Source: a virus
IMG/VR virus record: IMGVR_UViG_3300032284_000755
Coordinates: 1-23,596 of that record
Direction: 5' to 3' (one strand)
Length of the DNA stretch: 23,596 nucleotides
Shown here: in pieces, positions 1 to 5,363 of the stretch
How positions within the stretch are numbered: the stretch's first letter is position 1
How the letters are laid out: every line of letters starts with the position of its first letter
Made by a program: the position numbers and the translations under genes
Notes under the pieces: model-generated
What the model saw: only the letters and a program-made list of their open reading frames with translations
Databases searched by the model: none
Told to the model about the DNA's origin: nothing

Positions 1-1
1 A

Positions 2-397
2 CTTGATGAGCTTGGAATCACATATCATCATCAACCCTACGAGCTGGCACCTAACTGGATTCTGGTACACGGCGACGAGGGAAACATACAACCAACTGCT
101 GGAGCGACTGCGCTTGGACTTGCAAAGAGGGCAGGCGTCAGTGTTGTCTGTGGACATACGCACCGAATGGGGCTTACCCATTGGACGCAGAGCTGGGCTG
201 GTAAAGGAAAGACTGTTTGGGGCTTGGAAGTTGGTCATCTAATGAACCTCAAGCATGCAAAGTACATCAAGGCTGGGTTGTTTACATGGCAACAAGGCTT
301 TGCTATCTTGCATGTGGATGGTAAGAACGTTACGCCACACTTGGTTCCGATTATCAACAAGTCATTCACCGTAGACAAAAAGGTGTGGAGTTGGTAG
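2..397 (+). CDS. Metallophosphoesterase (calcineurin-like), 5' end cut off
   Basis: Reading frame 2 is open from the window edge to a TAG at 395-397 and encodes the last 131 residues of a protein whose start lies outside the window. It carries HGDEG (about residues 23-27) and CGHTHR (about 51-56). These match the metal-binding histidine and GHTH blocks of calcineurin-like phosphoesterases, which use two metal ions to hydrolyse phosphoester bonds. Small enzymes of this family are common in phage genomes, where the substrate (nucleotide, RNA end or phosphoprotein) is rarely known. The next gene starts inside its last codons (GTG at 385), so the two are probably co-transcribed and translationally coupled. 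The family call is good; the substrate is unknown. The N-terminal metal motifs (DxH, GDxxD) cannot be checked here. Confidence 0.82.
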   Translation, partial: LDELGITYHHQPYELAPNWILVHGDEGNIQPTAGATALGLAKRAGVSVVCGHTHRMGLTHWTQSWAGKGKTVWGLEVGHLMNLKHAKYIKAGLFTWQQGFAILHVDGKNVTPHLVPIINKSFTVDKKVWSW

Positions 398-1032
398 CAG
401 ATAGCTGGCTGCAAGAGTCTCGTGAGATAGCGGTAACAGTAGCTCGCAAGGTTCATAGGCATTACCACACATACTTCGACGTCTCTGACGTGACGCAAGA
501 GCTAATGGTGTGGACACTTAAACGTCAGGATAAGATTAAAGAATGGCTCGACCATCCGCTTGATTCAGATGAATACAAGATGGGTGTGCGTAAGCTAGGC
601 AAGACGCTGACTCGCCTTGCAGATAAGTATTGCCGGCGCGCTAAGGCGCAGAAGCTAGGCTACGAGATACGCGATGAGCAATACTACGACGCTATTAGTT
701 TGTCGGAGATGTTGCCATTAGCCTTTCCTATCAAGGCGCCTATTGTTAATACCACCGATGGCAGTAAGCCCAAGGTATCCGGCGGTGGCAACCCTGCCGA
801 GGGTGGCAACTATGTTATCCAACTGATGGATATACGCCGTGCCTTATCTAAGATTGACCCGCAGGATAAGCTTGTGCTTGAGATGAAGTTCTTTGAGGGG
901 CTAACCTTTACAGAGATTGCTGAGATACTACAAGTCAGCGATACCACCGCACATCGTAAGGTGGATGGCGCGCTGCGCCGATTAAATAACTTTCTTGGTG
1001 GAGCTAATCCATTTGCAAAGGGTGAAGAATGA
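385..1032 (+). CDS. RNA polymerase sigma factor-like protein
   Basis: A 215-residue protein starting at GTG 385, overlapping the end of the upstream gene by 13 bases. The C-terminal part (residues 153-205) reads as a sigma-70 region 4: a conserved start around DPQDKLVLEMKFFEGLTF, then a helix-turn-helix (EIAEILQVSDTTAHRKV). Residues 15-60 (ending near FDVSDVTQELMVWTLKRQDKI) resemble region 2, which binds core polymerase and the -10 element. The middle is Gly/Pro-rich and looks like a flexible linker, as in ECF-type sigma factors. Such a factor would redirect host RNA polymerase to phage promoters. The window also carries two WhiB proteins, a family known to contact sigma region 4, so a joint regulatory role is plausible but inferred. 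A region-4-only transcription activator is the alternative. Confidence 0.8.
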   Translation: MELVADSWLQESREIAVTVARKVHRHYHTYFDVSDVTQELMVWTLKRQDKIKEWLDHPLDSDEYKMGVRKLGKTLTRLADKYCRRAKAQKLGYEIRDEQYYDAISLSEMLPLAFPIKAPIVNTTDGSKPKVSGGGNPAEGGNYVIQLMDIRRALSKIDPQDKLVLEMKFFEGLTFTEIAEILQVSDTTAHRKVDGALRRLNNFLGGANPFAKGEE

Positions 1033-1163
1033 CAAAGTATATGCACGACTCTGAATGCTACACAGAGATACGCCGCGTCGAAGGCAAGTCATACATGGAG
1101 CTGTTCTGGAATTGTGTAGATAACTGTCCTATAGGGGGCGAGCATGGCGACGTATCAGTATGA
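1029..1163 (+). CDS. Small Cys-containing protein, unknown function (44 aa)
   Basis: The ATG overlaps the stop of the sigma gene (ATGA), a typical coupled start. The 44-residue product has three cysteines (C10, C29, C34, the last in DNCPIGG) and several acidic residues. Its last 20 bases overlap the start of the following zinc-ribbon gene. I do not recognise the family. The coupled start and unbroken packing between two good genes are the evidence that it is real; the cysteine spacing hints at metal binding, but that is speculative. Confidence 0.55.
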   Translation: MTKYMHDSECYTEIRRVEGKSYMELFWNCVDNCPIGGEHGDVSV

Positions 1164-1347
1164 ATGTATAAATGATAGCTGCCCATCTGCCGGTGACTAC
1201 CATTACATCGAACGAAGCATCCATGAGGCTGAGCCAGAGTACGAATGCGTCTGTTGTAGCACTCCGCTTGTGCGAATCTATACTGTGCCAGCGATAAAGT
1301 TTAACGCTGCTGGTTTCTACTCTACTGATAATCCCAAGCGCGTATAG
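1144..1347 (+). CDS. FmdB-like zinc ribbon protein
   Basis: A 67-residue protein opening with MATYQYECINDSC and followed by ECVCCSTPLVRIYTVPAIKF. This is the layout of the FmdB/CxxC zinc-ribbon family: a Tyr-rich N-terminal strand, a first cysteine pair, a second CxxC about 25 residues later, then a strand ending in a short hydrophobic segment and GFYSTD. The first pair is C8 and C14 (CINDSC) rather than a strict CxxC, which is slightly unusual. FmdB proteins are annotated as putative regulators and are common in actinobacteriophages; their biochemical role is not established. It is the last gene of the plus-strand group and is followed by a terminator. Confidence 0.8.
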   Translation: MATYQYECINDSCPSAGDYHYIERSIHEAEPEYECVCCSTPLVRIYTVPAIKFNAAGFYSTDNPKRV

Positions 1348-1375
1348 CTTTAGGTATAGGGGAAGTACCTAAAAC

Positions 1376-1415
1376 AAAGAAGCCCGTCGGAGATTTATCC
1401 GGCGGGCTTTCTTGT
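1376..1415. terminator. Bidirectional Rho-independent terminator
   Basis: AGCCCGTCGG (1381-1390) pairs with CCGGCGGGCT (1399-1408) with one G-U pair and an 8-base loop. An A-rich flank precedes the stem and TTTCTT follows, so it can act on both strands. It sits between convergent groups, the plus-strand genes ending at 1347 and the minus-strand operon ending at 1478. Confidence 0.85.
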
Positions 1416-1477
1416 CGCTTCTACCTTGCGGGAGCGATGGCGGCTGTGAAAGGACTAGTAACCAGCCACCACATCTA

Positions 1478-1774
1478 TTAGTCAGACTGTATCATATCAG
1501 GATGTTTAAGTAAAGCAAGTTGGATGCGTGTCTGCCGGTCATATATTCCCACCCGCTTAACATAATCCTTCTTTGCCTTCTCGACGGTATCGTATGGACC
1601 AACAGCTTGTACTAGGTTGAGGCTAGGATGCACAACGAATACGACATAGCGTTGGCGATGGTTCAGCATCTCCTCAATGGTAGCAAATACATCCTTAGCT
1701 AGCGTCTCCACATCCGGCGCTTCACCTTCGAGCAAGGCTATCACCTTGCGTAGCTCAGTCGGTTTCGCGGCCAT
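1478..1774 (-). CDS. Conserved small phage protein, unknown function (98 aa)
   Basis: The start is placed at ATG 1774 (MAAKPTELRKV) rather than further upstream because GGAGGA lies 7-8 bases before it on the minus strand. The protein begins with a helical segment containing LRKVIALLEGEAPDVETLAKDVFATIEEML, then a probable beta-rich part (RQRYVVFVVHPSLNLVQAVGPYDTVEKAKKDYV). The VGPYDTVEKA portion resembles the small phage and actinobacterial domains that describe a value with an expected range, but I cannot name a family. It is the last gene of its operon, overlaps the previous gene by 20 bases, and ends before the convergent terminator. Confidence 0.72.
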   Translation of the reverse strand: MAAKPTELRKVIALLEGEAPDVETLAKDVFATIEEMLNHRQRYVVFVVHPSLNLVQAVGPYDTVEKAKKDYVKRVGIYDRQTRIQLALLKHPDMIQSD

Positions 1775-1925
1775 ATAGTTCCTCCACGTAGCGCTTAGGC
1801 GGTACATCAAGCTGCAAGCATAGCTTCTCAATGATTCCCTTAGCGACAGCTCTGGCTTCGTTTAAGCCATCCCTGTATCTATCTTTCATTACAGCGTTAT
1901 ATGTGTCCCAATCAAGTGTTGGCAT
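1755..1925 (-). CDS. Small protein of unknown function (56 aa)
   Basis: A 56-residue ORF (MPTLDWDTYNAVMKDRYRDG...) lies exactly between the glycosyltransferase gene and the 98-residue gene. It overlaps the former by 14 bases and the latter by 20. GGGGAA lies about 6 bases before the ATG on the minus strand. The product is largely helical by composition and charged, with a single cysteine. It fills the only gap in an otherwise continuous operon, which is the main reason to call it real. No family is recognised. Confidence 0.68.
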   Translation of the reverse strand: MPTLDWDTYNAVMKDRYRDGLNEARAVAKGIIEKLCLQLDVPPKRYVEELYGRETD

Positions 1926-2697
1926 TTAGTTTCCCCATCAGTCTGACGCATTCATCAACGCGTTCACGCAGTGAAAGATACCCATATACCTGCGTGTTGT
2001 CAAGGTATTGCGGTATGCCAAGGTTGCGTAGGTTACGGCTGAAAATGACATACTCGTAATCATCCGTGTCATCCATATAGCGGACATGCTCGAAGACATC
2101 CTTGCGTATCAGATAGGTGCAGTGAACCACGTCACAGATGATGTGTCCTGTTATCTCACGCTTGAGCACCTGGTAGTAGCGCATGTCATCAAGGAAGTAG
2201 CCACGCACATTAGCTAACAAATGGTAGTTAGAGTAGGCAGGCTGCTCAGTATCAGCGCACATCAGTAGCGGTGCTACCACCGGCAGGTTGTGGCTAATCA
2301 TGGTGCGTAGCGTATGAGGCGCGACGAAATTATCTACATCCACCACCCAGTAGAAGTCTGCATCTGCCTGCCATGCAGCGTTAATGCTTGTCTCTCGTAT
2401 ATCTCCCAGCACCTTAAAGCGTGTGGGATTCCATTCGTGTACGCCGTAGTCCTGCACCGGTGCTTCTACATCGCGGTAGTCTTCGACCACATGGCGATAC
2501 CACTTGGCGTTCTCATTGCACCAATCGCGCAGTATCTGCTCGGTCTTATCCGTGTTGTTGTTACTACGGATAAAGAGAATCATCCGGTCTTTGGGATAGT
2601 CCCACTTGGACAGTGAGTCCAGCCATGCCGGTAACATCTTTTCTTTCTGCTTAGCCAAGATGGCTACAAATACTAGCGGCTCATTGGTGGCGGTCAT
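1912..2697 (-). CDS. GT-A glycosyltransferase resembling procollagen galactosyltransferase N-terminal domain
   Basis: The start is placed at ATG 2697 (MTATNEPLVF) because AAGGAA precedes it at good spacing; longer versions add an unrelated N-terminus. The 261-residue enzyme has a GT-A layout: an opening strand VFVAILAKQKEKMLP (9-23), WDYPKDRMILFIRSNNNTD (32-50), and the DxD metal and sugar-nucleotide motif VVDVDNF (118-124, D120 and D122). These are followed by LPVVAPLL (138-145), AYSNYHL (154-160) and a C-terminal block DYEYVIFSRN...VYGYL. From memory, the order and wording of these blocks match the first GT domain of animal GLT25D/COLGALT proteins, which act on collagen. The same phage encodes a collagen-like fibre (22294 onward). 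The fold call is strong, the collagen-GT likeness is good, and the substrate is inferred. Confidence 0.8.
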   Translation of the reverse strand: MTATNEPLVFVAILAKQKEKMLPAWLDSLSKWDYPKDRMILFIRSNNNTDKTEQILRDWCNENAKWYRHVVEDYRDVEAPVQDYGVHEWNPTRFKVLGDIRETSINAAWQADADFYWVVDVDNFVAPHTLRTMISHNLPVVAPLLMCADTEQPAYSNYHLLANVRGYFLDDMRYYQVLKREITGHIICDVVHCTYLIRKDVFEHVRYMDDTDDYEYVIFSRNLRNLGIPQYLDNTQVYGYLSLRERVDECVRLMGKLNANT

Positions 2698-2824
2698 CGA
2701 GTTGTTCCTTTCCACACTCGGGGCATGTCCAGCTGTTCCATTCCTTGCCCACCCATACCATGATGTCCTTAAAGTCTTTCTCGCACCAGGTGCAGAAGAC
2801 ATCTAGCTCTGTTTGATAGTCCAT
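2681..2824 (-). CDS. Small zinc-ribbon protein (47 aa)
   Basis: A 47-residue ORF with two CxxC pairs, CTWC (11-14) and CPEC (34-37), the classic four-cysteine zinc ribbon. Its ATG overlaps the stop of the upstream gene (TAATG) and its own end overlaps the glycosyltransferase start by 17 bases, so it sits in a coupled chain. The region between the pairs is Trp/Lys-rich (VWVGKEWNSW). It may bind nucleic acid or a protein partner; the function is unknown. Confidence 0.72.
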   Translation of the reverse strand: MDYQTELDVFCTWCEKDFKDIMVWVGKEWNSWTCPECGKEQLDDRHQ

Positions 2825-2964
2825 TACCAGCCCCCTAAGCAGTCTTTAGAATGTGTATGCATTGAGTATTGTAGTAGGTATTCGCCTTTAGTTGGCGCAA
2901 ATAGCTCGGTGCCACAGGCACCGCATGAGCCGTACCATTCTTCACCAAAGAAATCGTAGGTCAT
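2824..2964 (-). CDS. Small Cys/His protein, possible zinc finger (46 aa)
   Basis: The start is taken at ATG 2964 (MTYDFFGEEW). It overlaps the stop of the WhiB gene (ATGA) and has AAAGG before it. The product contains CGAC (14-17) and, near the end, HTHSKDC, a plausible C2HC metal site. The stop overlaps the start of the next gene as TAATG. No family is recognised. A longer reading frame begins upstream at 3054 but would run across the WhiB gene and has no ribosome-binding site. Confidence 0.65.
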   Translation of the reverse strand: MTYDFFGEEWYGSCGACGTELFAPTKGEYLLQYSMHTHSKDCLGGW

Positions 2965-3227
2965 ATCCGCCCTTTCTTGAGGCGTTTGCGTTCCGCCTCG
3001 GTTGTGTTGCCCCACCAGCCTAGCTGGTTGTACTTTATGGCATAGCTTAGGCATTCATCCACCACAGTGCAACCACCACAGATACGGCGCAACATGGTGG
3101 TGTCTCTGTCATCGCCCTTGTTGTCGTTGCTGGTAAAGAATGCTTCGGTATCCGTGCCGGCACAGTTGGCGCTATCTTTCCATGCCTCATCTGCCGGGTC
3201 AATTATCGGATATATTATATCTTCCAT
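2961..3227 (-). CDS. WhiB-family Fe-S transcription regulator (first copy)
   Basis: An 88-residue protein with the four WhiB cysteines: C22 (in SANCAG), C50 and C53 (CGGC), and C59. These hold a 4Fe-4S cluster in known members. They are followed by the turn GWWGN (70-74; consensus G[VI]WGG) and a basic C-terminal tail (ERKRLKKGRI) for DNA contact. WhiB proteins are found in Actinobacteria and their phages and bind region 4 of the principal sigma factor; phage copies can act as dominant negatives of host WhiB proteins. Its ATG overlaps the transglycosylase stop (TAATG). The last Gly of the turn is replaced by Asn, a small deviation. Confidence 0.93.
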   Translation of the reverse strand: MEDIIYPIIDPADEAWKDSANCAGTDTEAFFTSNDNKGDDRDTTMLRRICGGCTVVDECLSYAIKYNQLGWWGNTTEAERKRLKKGRI

Positions 3228-3667
3228 TAGTACCAGCCCTTTCGTAGCTCATGCTTTAGCCCAGCGCAAGCATCGTTATTCCAATGCAGTTTGATATAGA
3301 GCAGACCCCAACGAATCTGAGTCTGATAGTTAGACTTGTAGTCTAATCCCATCTGAGCCATCTTAGTTGCCGGCAGTGCTTGTGGTATGCCCATTGCCCT
3401 GCCCTGAGTTGTCTTATCACCAATAGCATTGACCCGCCAATGGCTTTCCATTGTCCACAGACGGTCGAGACAGGCCCATTGCTTGGCGCTGCCACCTTGT
3501 TGCATATACAGGCGTTTAGCGTAGCTCTTAGGGCTTGCAGTAGGTTCTTTCACCGGTGCGTAGGGCATGGATGTCCAGACTATTCCAAGGGTACAGAGCG
3601 CTGCGGTGTAAAGATAGAACCGTCTTGTCTTTCGTAGCCTGGTGTGGGCTTGGGAATGGGTGGACAT
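3227..3667 (-). CDS. Membrane-anchored lytic transglycosylase
   Basis: The start is placed at ATG 3667 (MSTHSQAHTR) with AGAAAGG before it. Residues 17-35 form a hydrophobic segment after a basic stretch (RLRKTRR), so it is a signal anchor or signal peptide. Residues 65-146 carry the transglycosylase-like domain: WACLDRLWTMESHWRVNA with the probable catalytic Glu74, then GIPQALPATKMA and TQIRWGLLYIKLHW. That block order is typical of actinobacterial secreted lysozyme-like (aggregation-promoting-factor type) domains, which cut peptidoglycan glycan strands. A role in lysis or superinfection control is possible. The gene is unusually placed between two WhiB genes, and its first 88 bases overlap the end of the upstream WhiB gene in another frame. 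Confidence 0.85.
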   Translation of the reverse strand: MSTHSQAHTRLRKTRRFYLYTAALCTLGIVWTSMPYAPVKEPTASPKSYAKRLYMQQGGSAKQWACLDRLWTMESHWRVNAIGDKTTQGRAMGIPQALPATKMAQMGLDYKSNYQTQIRWGLLYIKLHWNNDACAGLKHELRKGWY

Positions 3668-3999
3668 GTTAAGCCTTTCTGTTCTGCAAAGCCACGTATT
3701 TTTTCTTGCCAAATAAATCCTAAGTCCATGGTCTTGTCAAATGAAGCTACTCTAGCTCTCTCATAGGGAAAAGTTCCGCCCCATATTCCGTACTCCTCGG
3801 CGTTATCTATTGCAGCCTGAAGGCACGTCTGGCGAATCGGACAGGTCGAGCAGATAGCAAGCGCGGTAGTCGCGTTGTCGATGATAGCCTGAAAGCGTTT
3901 GCTTGGCTGATAGCCAAGGCTAACGCGGATGGCTTCGGGATACCACATATCTCCGTCCATGCCTTTACAGGCAGCGGGTAGGTCGGTAGTAAATATCAC
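3580..3999 (-). CDS. WhiB-family Fe-S transcription regulator (second copy)
   Basis: A 139-residue protein starting at GTG 3999, which overlaps the stop of the preceding 28-residue gene (GTGA). The cluster cysteines are C11, C50, C53 and C59 (CSTCPIRQTC), with the canonical turn GIWGG at 71-75 and FPYERAR after it. Later Met codons would lose C11, so the GTG start is needed. Beyond the WhiB core there is a tail of about 50 residues, Pro-rich near the end (CPPIPKPTPGYE), which overlaps the transglycosylase gene in another frame. It differs clearly from the other WhiB in this operon, so the two are not recent duplicates. Likely role: sigma-dependent transcription control during infection. Confidence 0.93.
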   Translation of the reverse strand: MIFTTDLPAACKGMDGDMWYPEAIRVSLGYQPSKRFQAIIDNATTALAICSTCPIRQTCLQAAIDNAEEYGIWGGTFPYERARVASFDKTMDLGFIWQEKIRGFAEQKGLTCPPIPKPTPGYERQDGSIFTPQRSVPLE

Positions 4000-4082
4000 T
4001 CGCGGTTCTCGAACTTATGCAAAGCGTTCTCTAGCAACGCTCCCCCTACGGCAGCGAGGGCGGAAATAATTACGATAATCAT
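3996..4082 (-). CDS. 28-residue single-span membrane peptide
   Basis: A very short ORF whose ATG overlaps the stop of the upstream gene (ATGA) and whose stop overlaps the GTG of the WhiB gene. The product is a hydrophobic helix (MIIVIISALAAVGGALL) followed by a charged tail (ENALHKFENRE). It could be a small holin-like or regulatory membrane peptide, and it lies two genes from a transglycosylase. It could also only serve to couple translation into whiB. Exact overlap on both sides is the support. Confidence 0.55.
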   Translation of the reverse strand: MIIVIISALAAVGGALLENALHKFENRE

Positions 4083-4258
4083 TCCATCATGCCTTTCAGG
4101 ATAGCAATCGCCACGTCGCAATTGCCTCGTAGTTGTAGGGCGTGAATCGCTTCCCCGAGTATCTCAGCGGTGGCATCGCGGTGTCCGGCGCGGTATGAGT
4201 CTCCCATGGCTTCATGTATGCCGTCAATCATCTTAGTTAGTCGTTCTGAATCGGTCAT
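4079..4258 (-). CDS. Small helical protein, first gene of the WhiB operon (59 aa)
   Basis: The ORF starts at ATG 4258 with AGGAG about 10 bases before it and lies directly downstream of the promoter at 4312-4339. The 59-residue product (MTDSERLTKMIDGIHEAMGD...) is predicted mostly helical and slightly acidic, ending LKGMME. No family is recognised. Its position as the leading gene and a strong ribosome-binding site make it likely to be real. Confidence 0.65.
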   Translation of the reverse strand: MTDSERLTKMIDGIHEAMGDSYRAGHRDATAEILGEAIHALQLRGNCDVAIAILKGMME

Positions 4259-4311
4259 GTTGTGCGCTCTCCTATCGGTTTCATGGGCGGTATTAGCGCC
4301 TCGTGGGTCGT

Positions 4312-4339
4312 AATATACTCAATCCGTGGTAGTTGTCAA
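4312..4339 (-). promoter_or_regulatory. Sigma-70-type promoter for the WhiB operon
   Basis: On the minus strand a perfect TTGACA (4339-4334) is followed, 16 bases on, by TATATT (4317-4312). It lies about 55 bases before the ATG at 4258. The 12-mer CTTGACAACTAC at this -35 box recurs exactly at 5934-5923, before the first gene of the other minus-strand operon. Confidence 0.72.
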
Positions 4340-4352
4340 GTACCCACAGACC

Positions 4353-4381
4353 AAAAAACCTACGCCCTTTGAGGCGTAGGT
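4353..4381 (-). terminator. Rho-independent terminator of the second minus-strand operon
   Basis: ACCTACGCC (4358-4366) and GGCGTAGGT (4373-4381) form a perfect 9-bp stem with a 6-base loop. On the minus strand it is followed by a run of six T (4358-4353). It separates the operon ending at 4399 from the promoter of the WhiB operon a few bases further on. Confidence 0.9.
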
Positions 4382-4398
4382 CAGTTGGCGGGGCGGTA

Positions 4399-4629
4399 TT
4401 ATCGGGTAGCGCAGTTGCACCCGTCAATCAGTGGTCGGAGGCAGTCTCCGCAGTAGCTGAGCAACTGCCCATCGGCTTGCATGTCTTCTATCATGGTGTC
4501 CAAATTGGTGTCATAAGATACCCCGCAATTCGGGCAGGATACTTCCGACATGCTCCCCGCCCCGTAGGGCTTAATCGTGACGGTGGCGGGGGCGTTGCAA
4601 TCTAAACATGGTTGGATTACTTGGCTCAT
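4399..4629 (-). CDS. Cys-rich zinc-binding protein (76 aa)
   Basis: A 76-residue protein with paired cysteines: C8/C11 (CLDC), C32/C35 (CPNC), C60/C63 (CGDC) and C71/C73 near the end (CNC). This suggests two zinc sites, a ribbon in the first half and a second knuckle at the C-terminus. The ATG overlaps the stop of the upstream gene (ATGA). It is the last gene before the terminator at 4353-4381. The function is unknown; small zinc-ribbon proteins of this type are frequent in the early genes of actinobacteriophages. Confidence 0.75.
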   Translation of the reverse strand: MSQVIQPCLDCNAPATVTIKPYGAGSMSEVSCPNCGVSYDTNLDTMIEDMQADGQLLSYCGDCLRPLIDGCNCATR

Positions 4630-4850
4630 GCTGACACCTCACAGGTGCAATCGGTCAAAACCTCAGAGCAATCATCGCATTCTTCGCTGGCTTCATAATC
4701 AGAGAGCCAAACGCGATAGGCGATTGGGTCTAACTCTTTGAGGGCGTAGGAGGGCATGTATTCCATATCCCCAAACTTGATAGGTGGATAACATTCATCT
4801 AGGTATTCGTTAAAGCGTTGTTGGATTTCGTAATCTTCTAGCTTTGCCAT
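4626..4850 (-). CDS. Conserved small phage protein (74 aa)
   Basis: The start is set at ATG 4850 (MAKLEDYEIQ) behind CGAAAGGACTGCAAC, a start-associated sequence shared with other genes of this operon. The core (FNEYLDECYPPI...YALKELDPIAYRVWLSDYEAS) resembles a small protein common in phages of many hosts, often seen as a short ORF with an 'ALKE.DP.AYR....D' signature. Its function is unknown. The C-terminus adds CDDC and CTC, so this copy may also bind a metal. Coupled to the downstream gene by ATGA. Confidence 0.78.
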   Translation of the reverse strand: MAKLEDYEIQQRFNEYLDECYPPIKFGDMEYMPSYALKELDPIAYRVWLSDYEASEECDDCSEVLTDCTCEVSA

Positions 4851-4933
4851 GTTGCAGTCCTTTCGATAGTTGGGTCCGACTAGGCGTCGGCTGTAAGGCA
4901 AGGATACGCAGACCCTTGCCCTACCGTCAAGGC
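4851..4933 (-). promoter_or_regulatory. Structured spacer with CGGACCC motif and start-associated sequence
   Basis: On the minus strand the spacer holds GGCAAGG/CCTTGCC with a 10-base loop (about 4895-4918), CCGAC/GTCGG with a 5-base loop, then CGGACCC (4878-4872) and CGAAAGGACTGCAAC just before the ATG at 4850. The last two elements recur in the other spacers of this operon. Confidence 0.55.
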
Positions 4934-5077
4934 CTAGAGAGGGGGCGTGTCGCTCCAGATTGGGCCTGAGCCCGTCCACCAGAGATGGGTTACCACCTGC
5001 CAGACGCCCCAGAAGAGGAGCGTCCAGAAGGCAGAGCGGACGATAAAGCGGGTCAGGAGATAGGCAGGGGACTTCAT
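4934..5077 (-). CDS. Small membrane protein (47 aa)
   Basis: A 47-residue ORF starting at ATG 5077, which overlaps the stop of the upstream gene (ATGA). One hydrophobic, Trp-rich span (FWTLLFWGVWQVVTHLWW, about residues 18-35) follows a basic N-terminus (LLTRFIVR). It could be a holin or holin-like factor or an inner-membrane accessory peptide; there is no catalytic gene next to it to decide. Coupled start and good operon fit are the evidence. Confidence 0.62.
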   Translation of the reverse strand: MKSPAYLLTRFIVRSAFWTLLFWGVWQVVTHLWWTGSGPIWSDTPPL

Positions 5078-5271
5078 GCGCTTACTTTCTGGCGATTGTA
5101 AAGCTCTGTGGCGATTTTCTCGCGGGTCGCGTAGAGCTTCTGCAGCTCTACTTCCTTGCGGTCACCAGCCCTGCTGGGGACTTTCTGCCGAGCCTTGCCT
5201 GCCTCGTTGGCGCGGATTGCGCGGTTGAGGCTCTCGTAGATGTTCATGAGGTCGTTGTATGTCAGTTCCAT
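5074..5271 (-). CDS. Small helical protein, paralogue-like to the gene at 5667-5903 (65 aa)
   Basis: The start is taken at ATG 5271 (MELTYNDLMNIYESL) with ACGAAAGGACTGCACC before it; the longer frame upstream runs through the spacer RNA. The product is Lys/Arg/Glu-rich and helical, likely coiled-coil (VELQKLYATREKIATELYNRQ). Its N-terminus and layout (MEL, then Leu/Ile heptads, then an AI...AR..KPS-like block) resemble the 78-residue product of 5667-5903, suggesting an old duplication. The function is unknown. The final bases overlap the membrane-protein start. Confidence 0.72.
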   Translation of the reverse strand: MELTYNDLMNIYESLNRAIRANEAGKARQKVPSRAGDRKEVELQKLYATREKIATELYNRQKVSA

Positions 5272-5309
5272 GGTGCAGTCCTTTCGTTTGGTGCTAGGGA
5301 ATCTCCCCG

Positions 5310-5356
5310 TGCCTTGACCGGAATCGAACCGGTAAAACCCCCGACGGGTCAAGGCG
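5310..5356 (-). other. tRNA-like acceptor/T-arm minihelix in an mRNA leader
   Basis: On the minus strand GCCTTGA (5355-5349) pairs with TCAAGGC (5317-5311). Between them lie a short CCC-GTC-GGG hairpin and a full T-arm: ACCGG, loop TTCGATT, CCGGT. The stretch GGTTCGATTCC matches the tRNA T-arm (B-box) consensus exactly. Only about 16 bases separate the 5' acceptor strand from the T-arm, so the D-arm and anticodon arm are absent and it is not a normal tRNA gene. It lies between the stop at 5364 and the ribosome-binding site of the gene starting at 5271. It may be an RNA-processing signal, a tRNA mimic or a tRNA relic. Confidence 0.55.
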
Positions 5357-5363
5357 GGTCCGC

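Noticed and set aside
2314-2806. Plus-strand open frames inside the glycosyltransferase and zinc-ribbon genes
   Set aside because: They lie opposite well-supported minus-strand genes and show no family features or ribosome-binding sites.
5310-5356. A complete tRNA gene on the minus strand
   Set aside because: Only the acceptor-like stem and the T-arm are present; there is no D-arm or anticodon arm within the available 16 bases, so I list it as a tRNA-like minihelix.
5310-5356. Phage attachment site (attP) at a tRNA 3' end
   Set aside because: No integrase is visible in the window and the sequence includes a pairing 5' acceptor strand, which an attP core would not need; not excluded outright.
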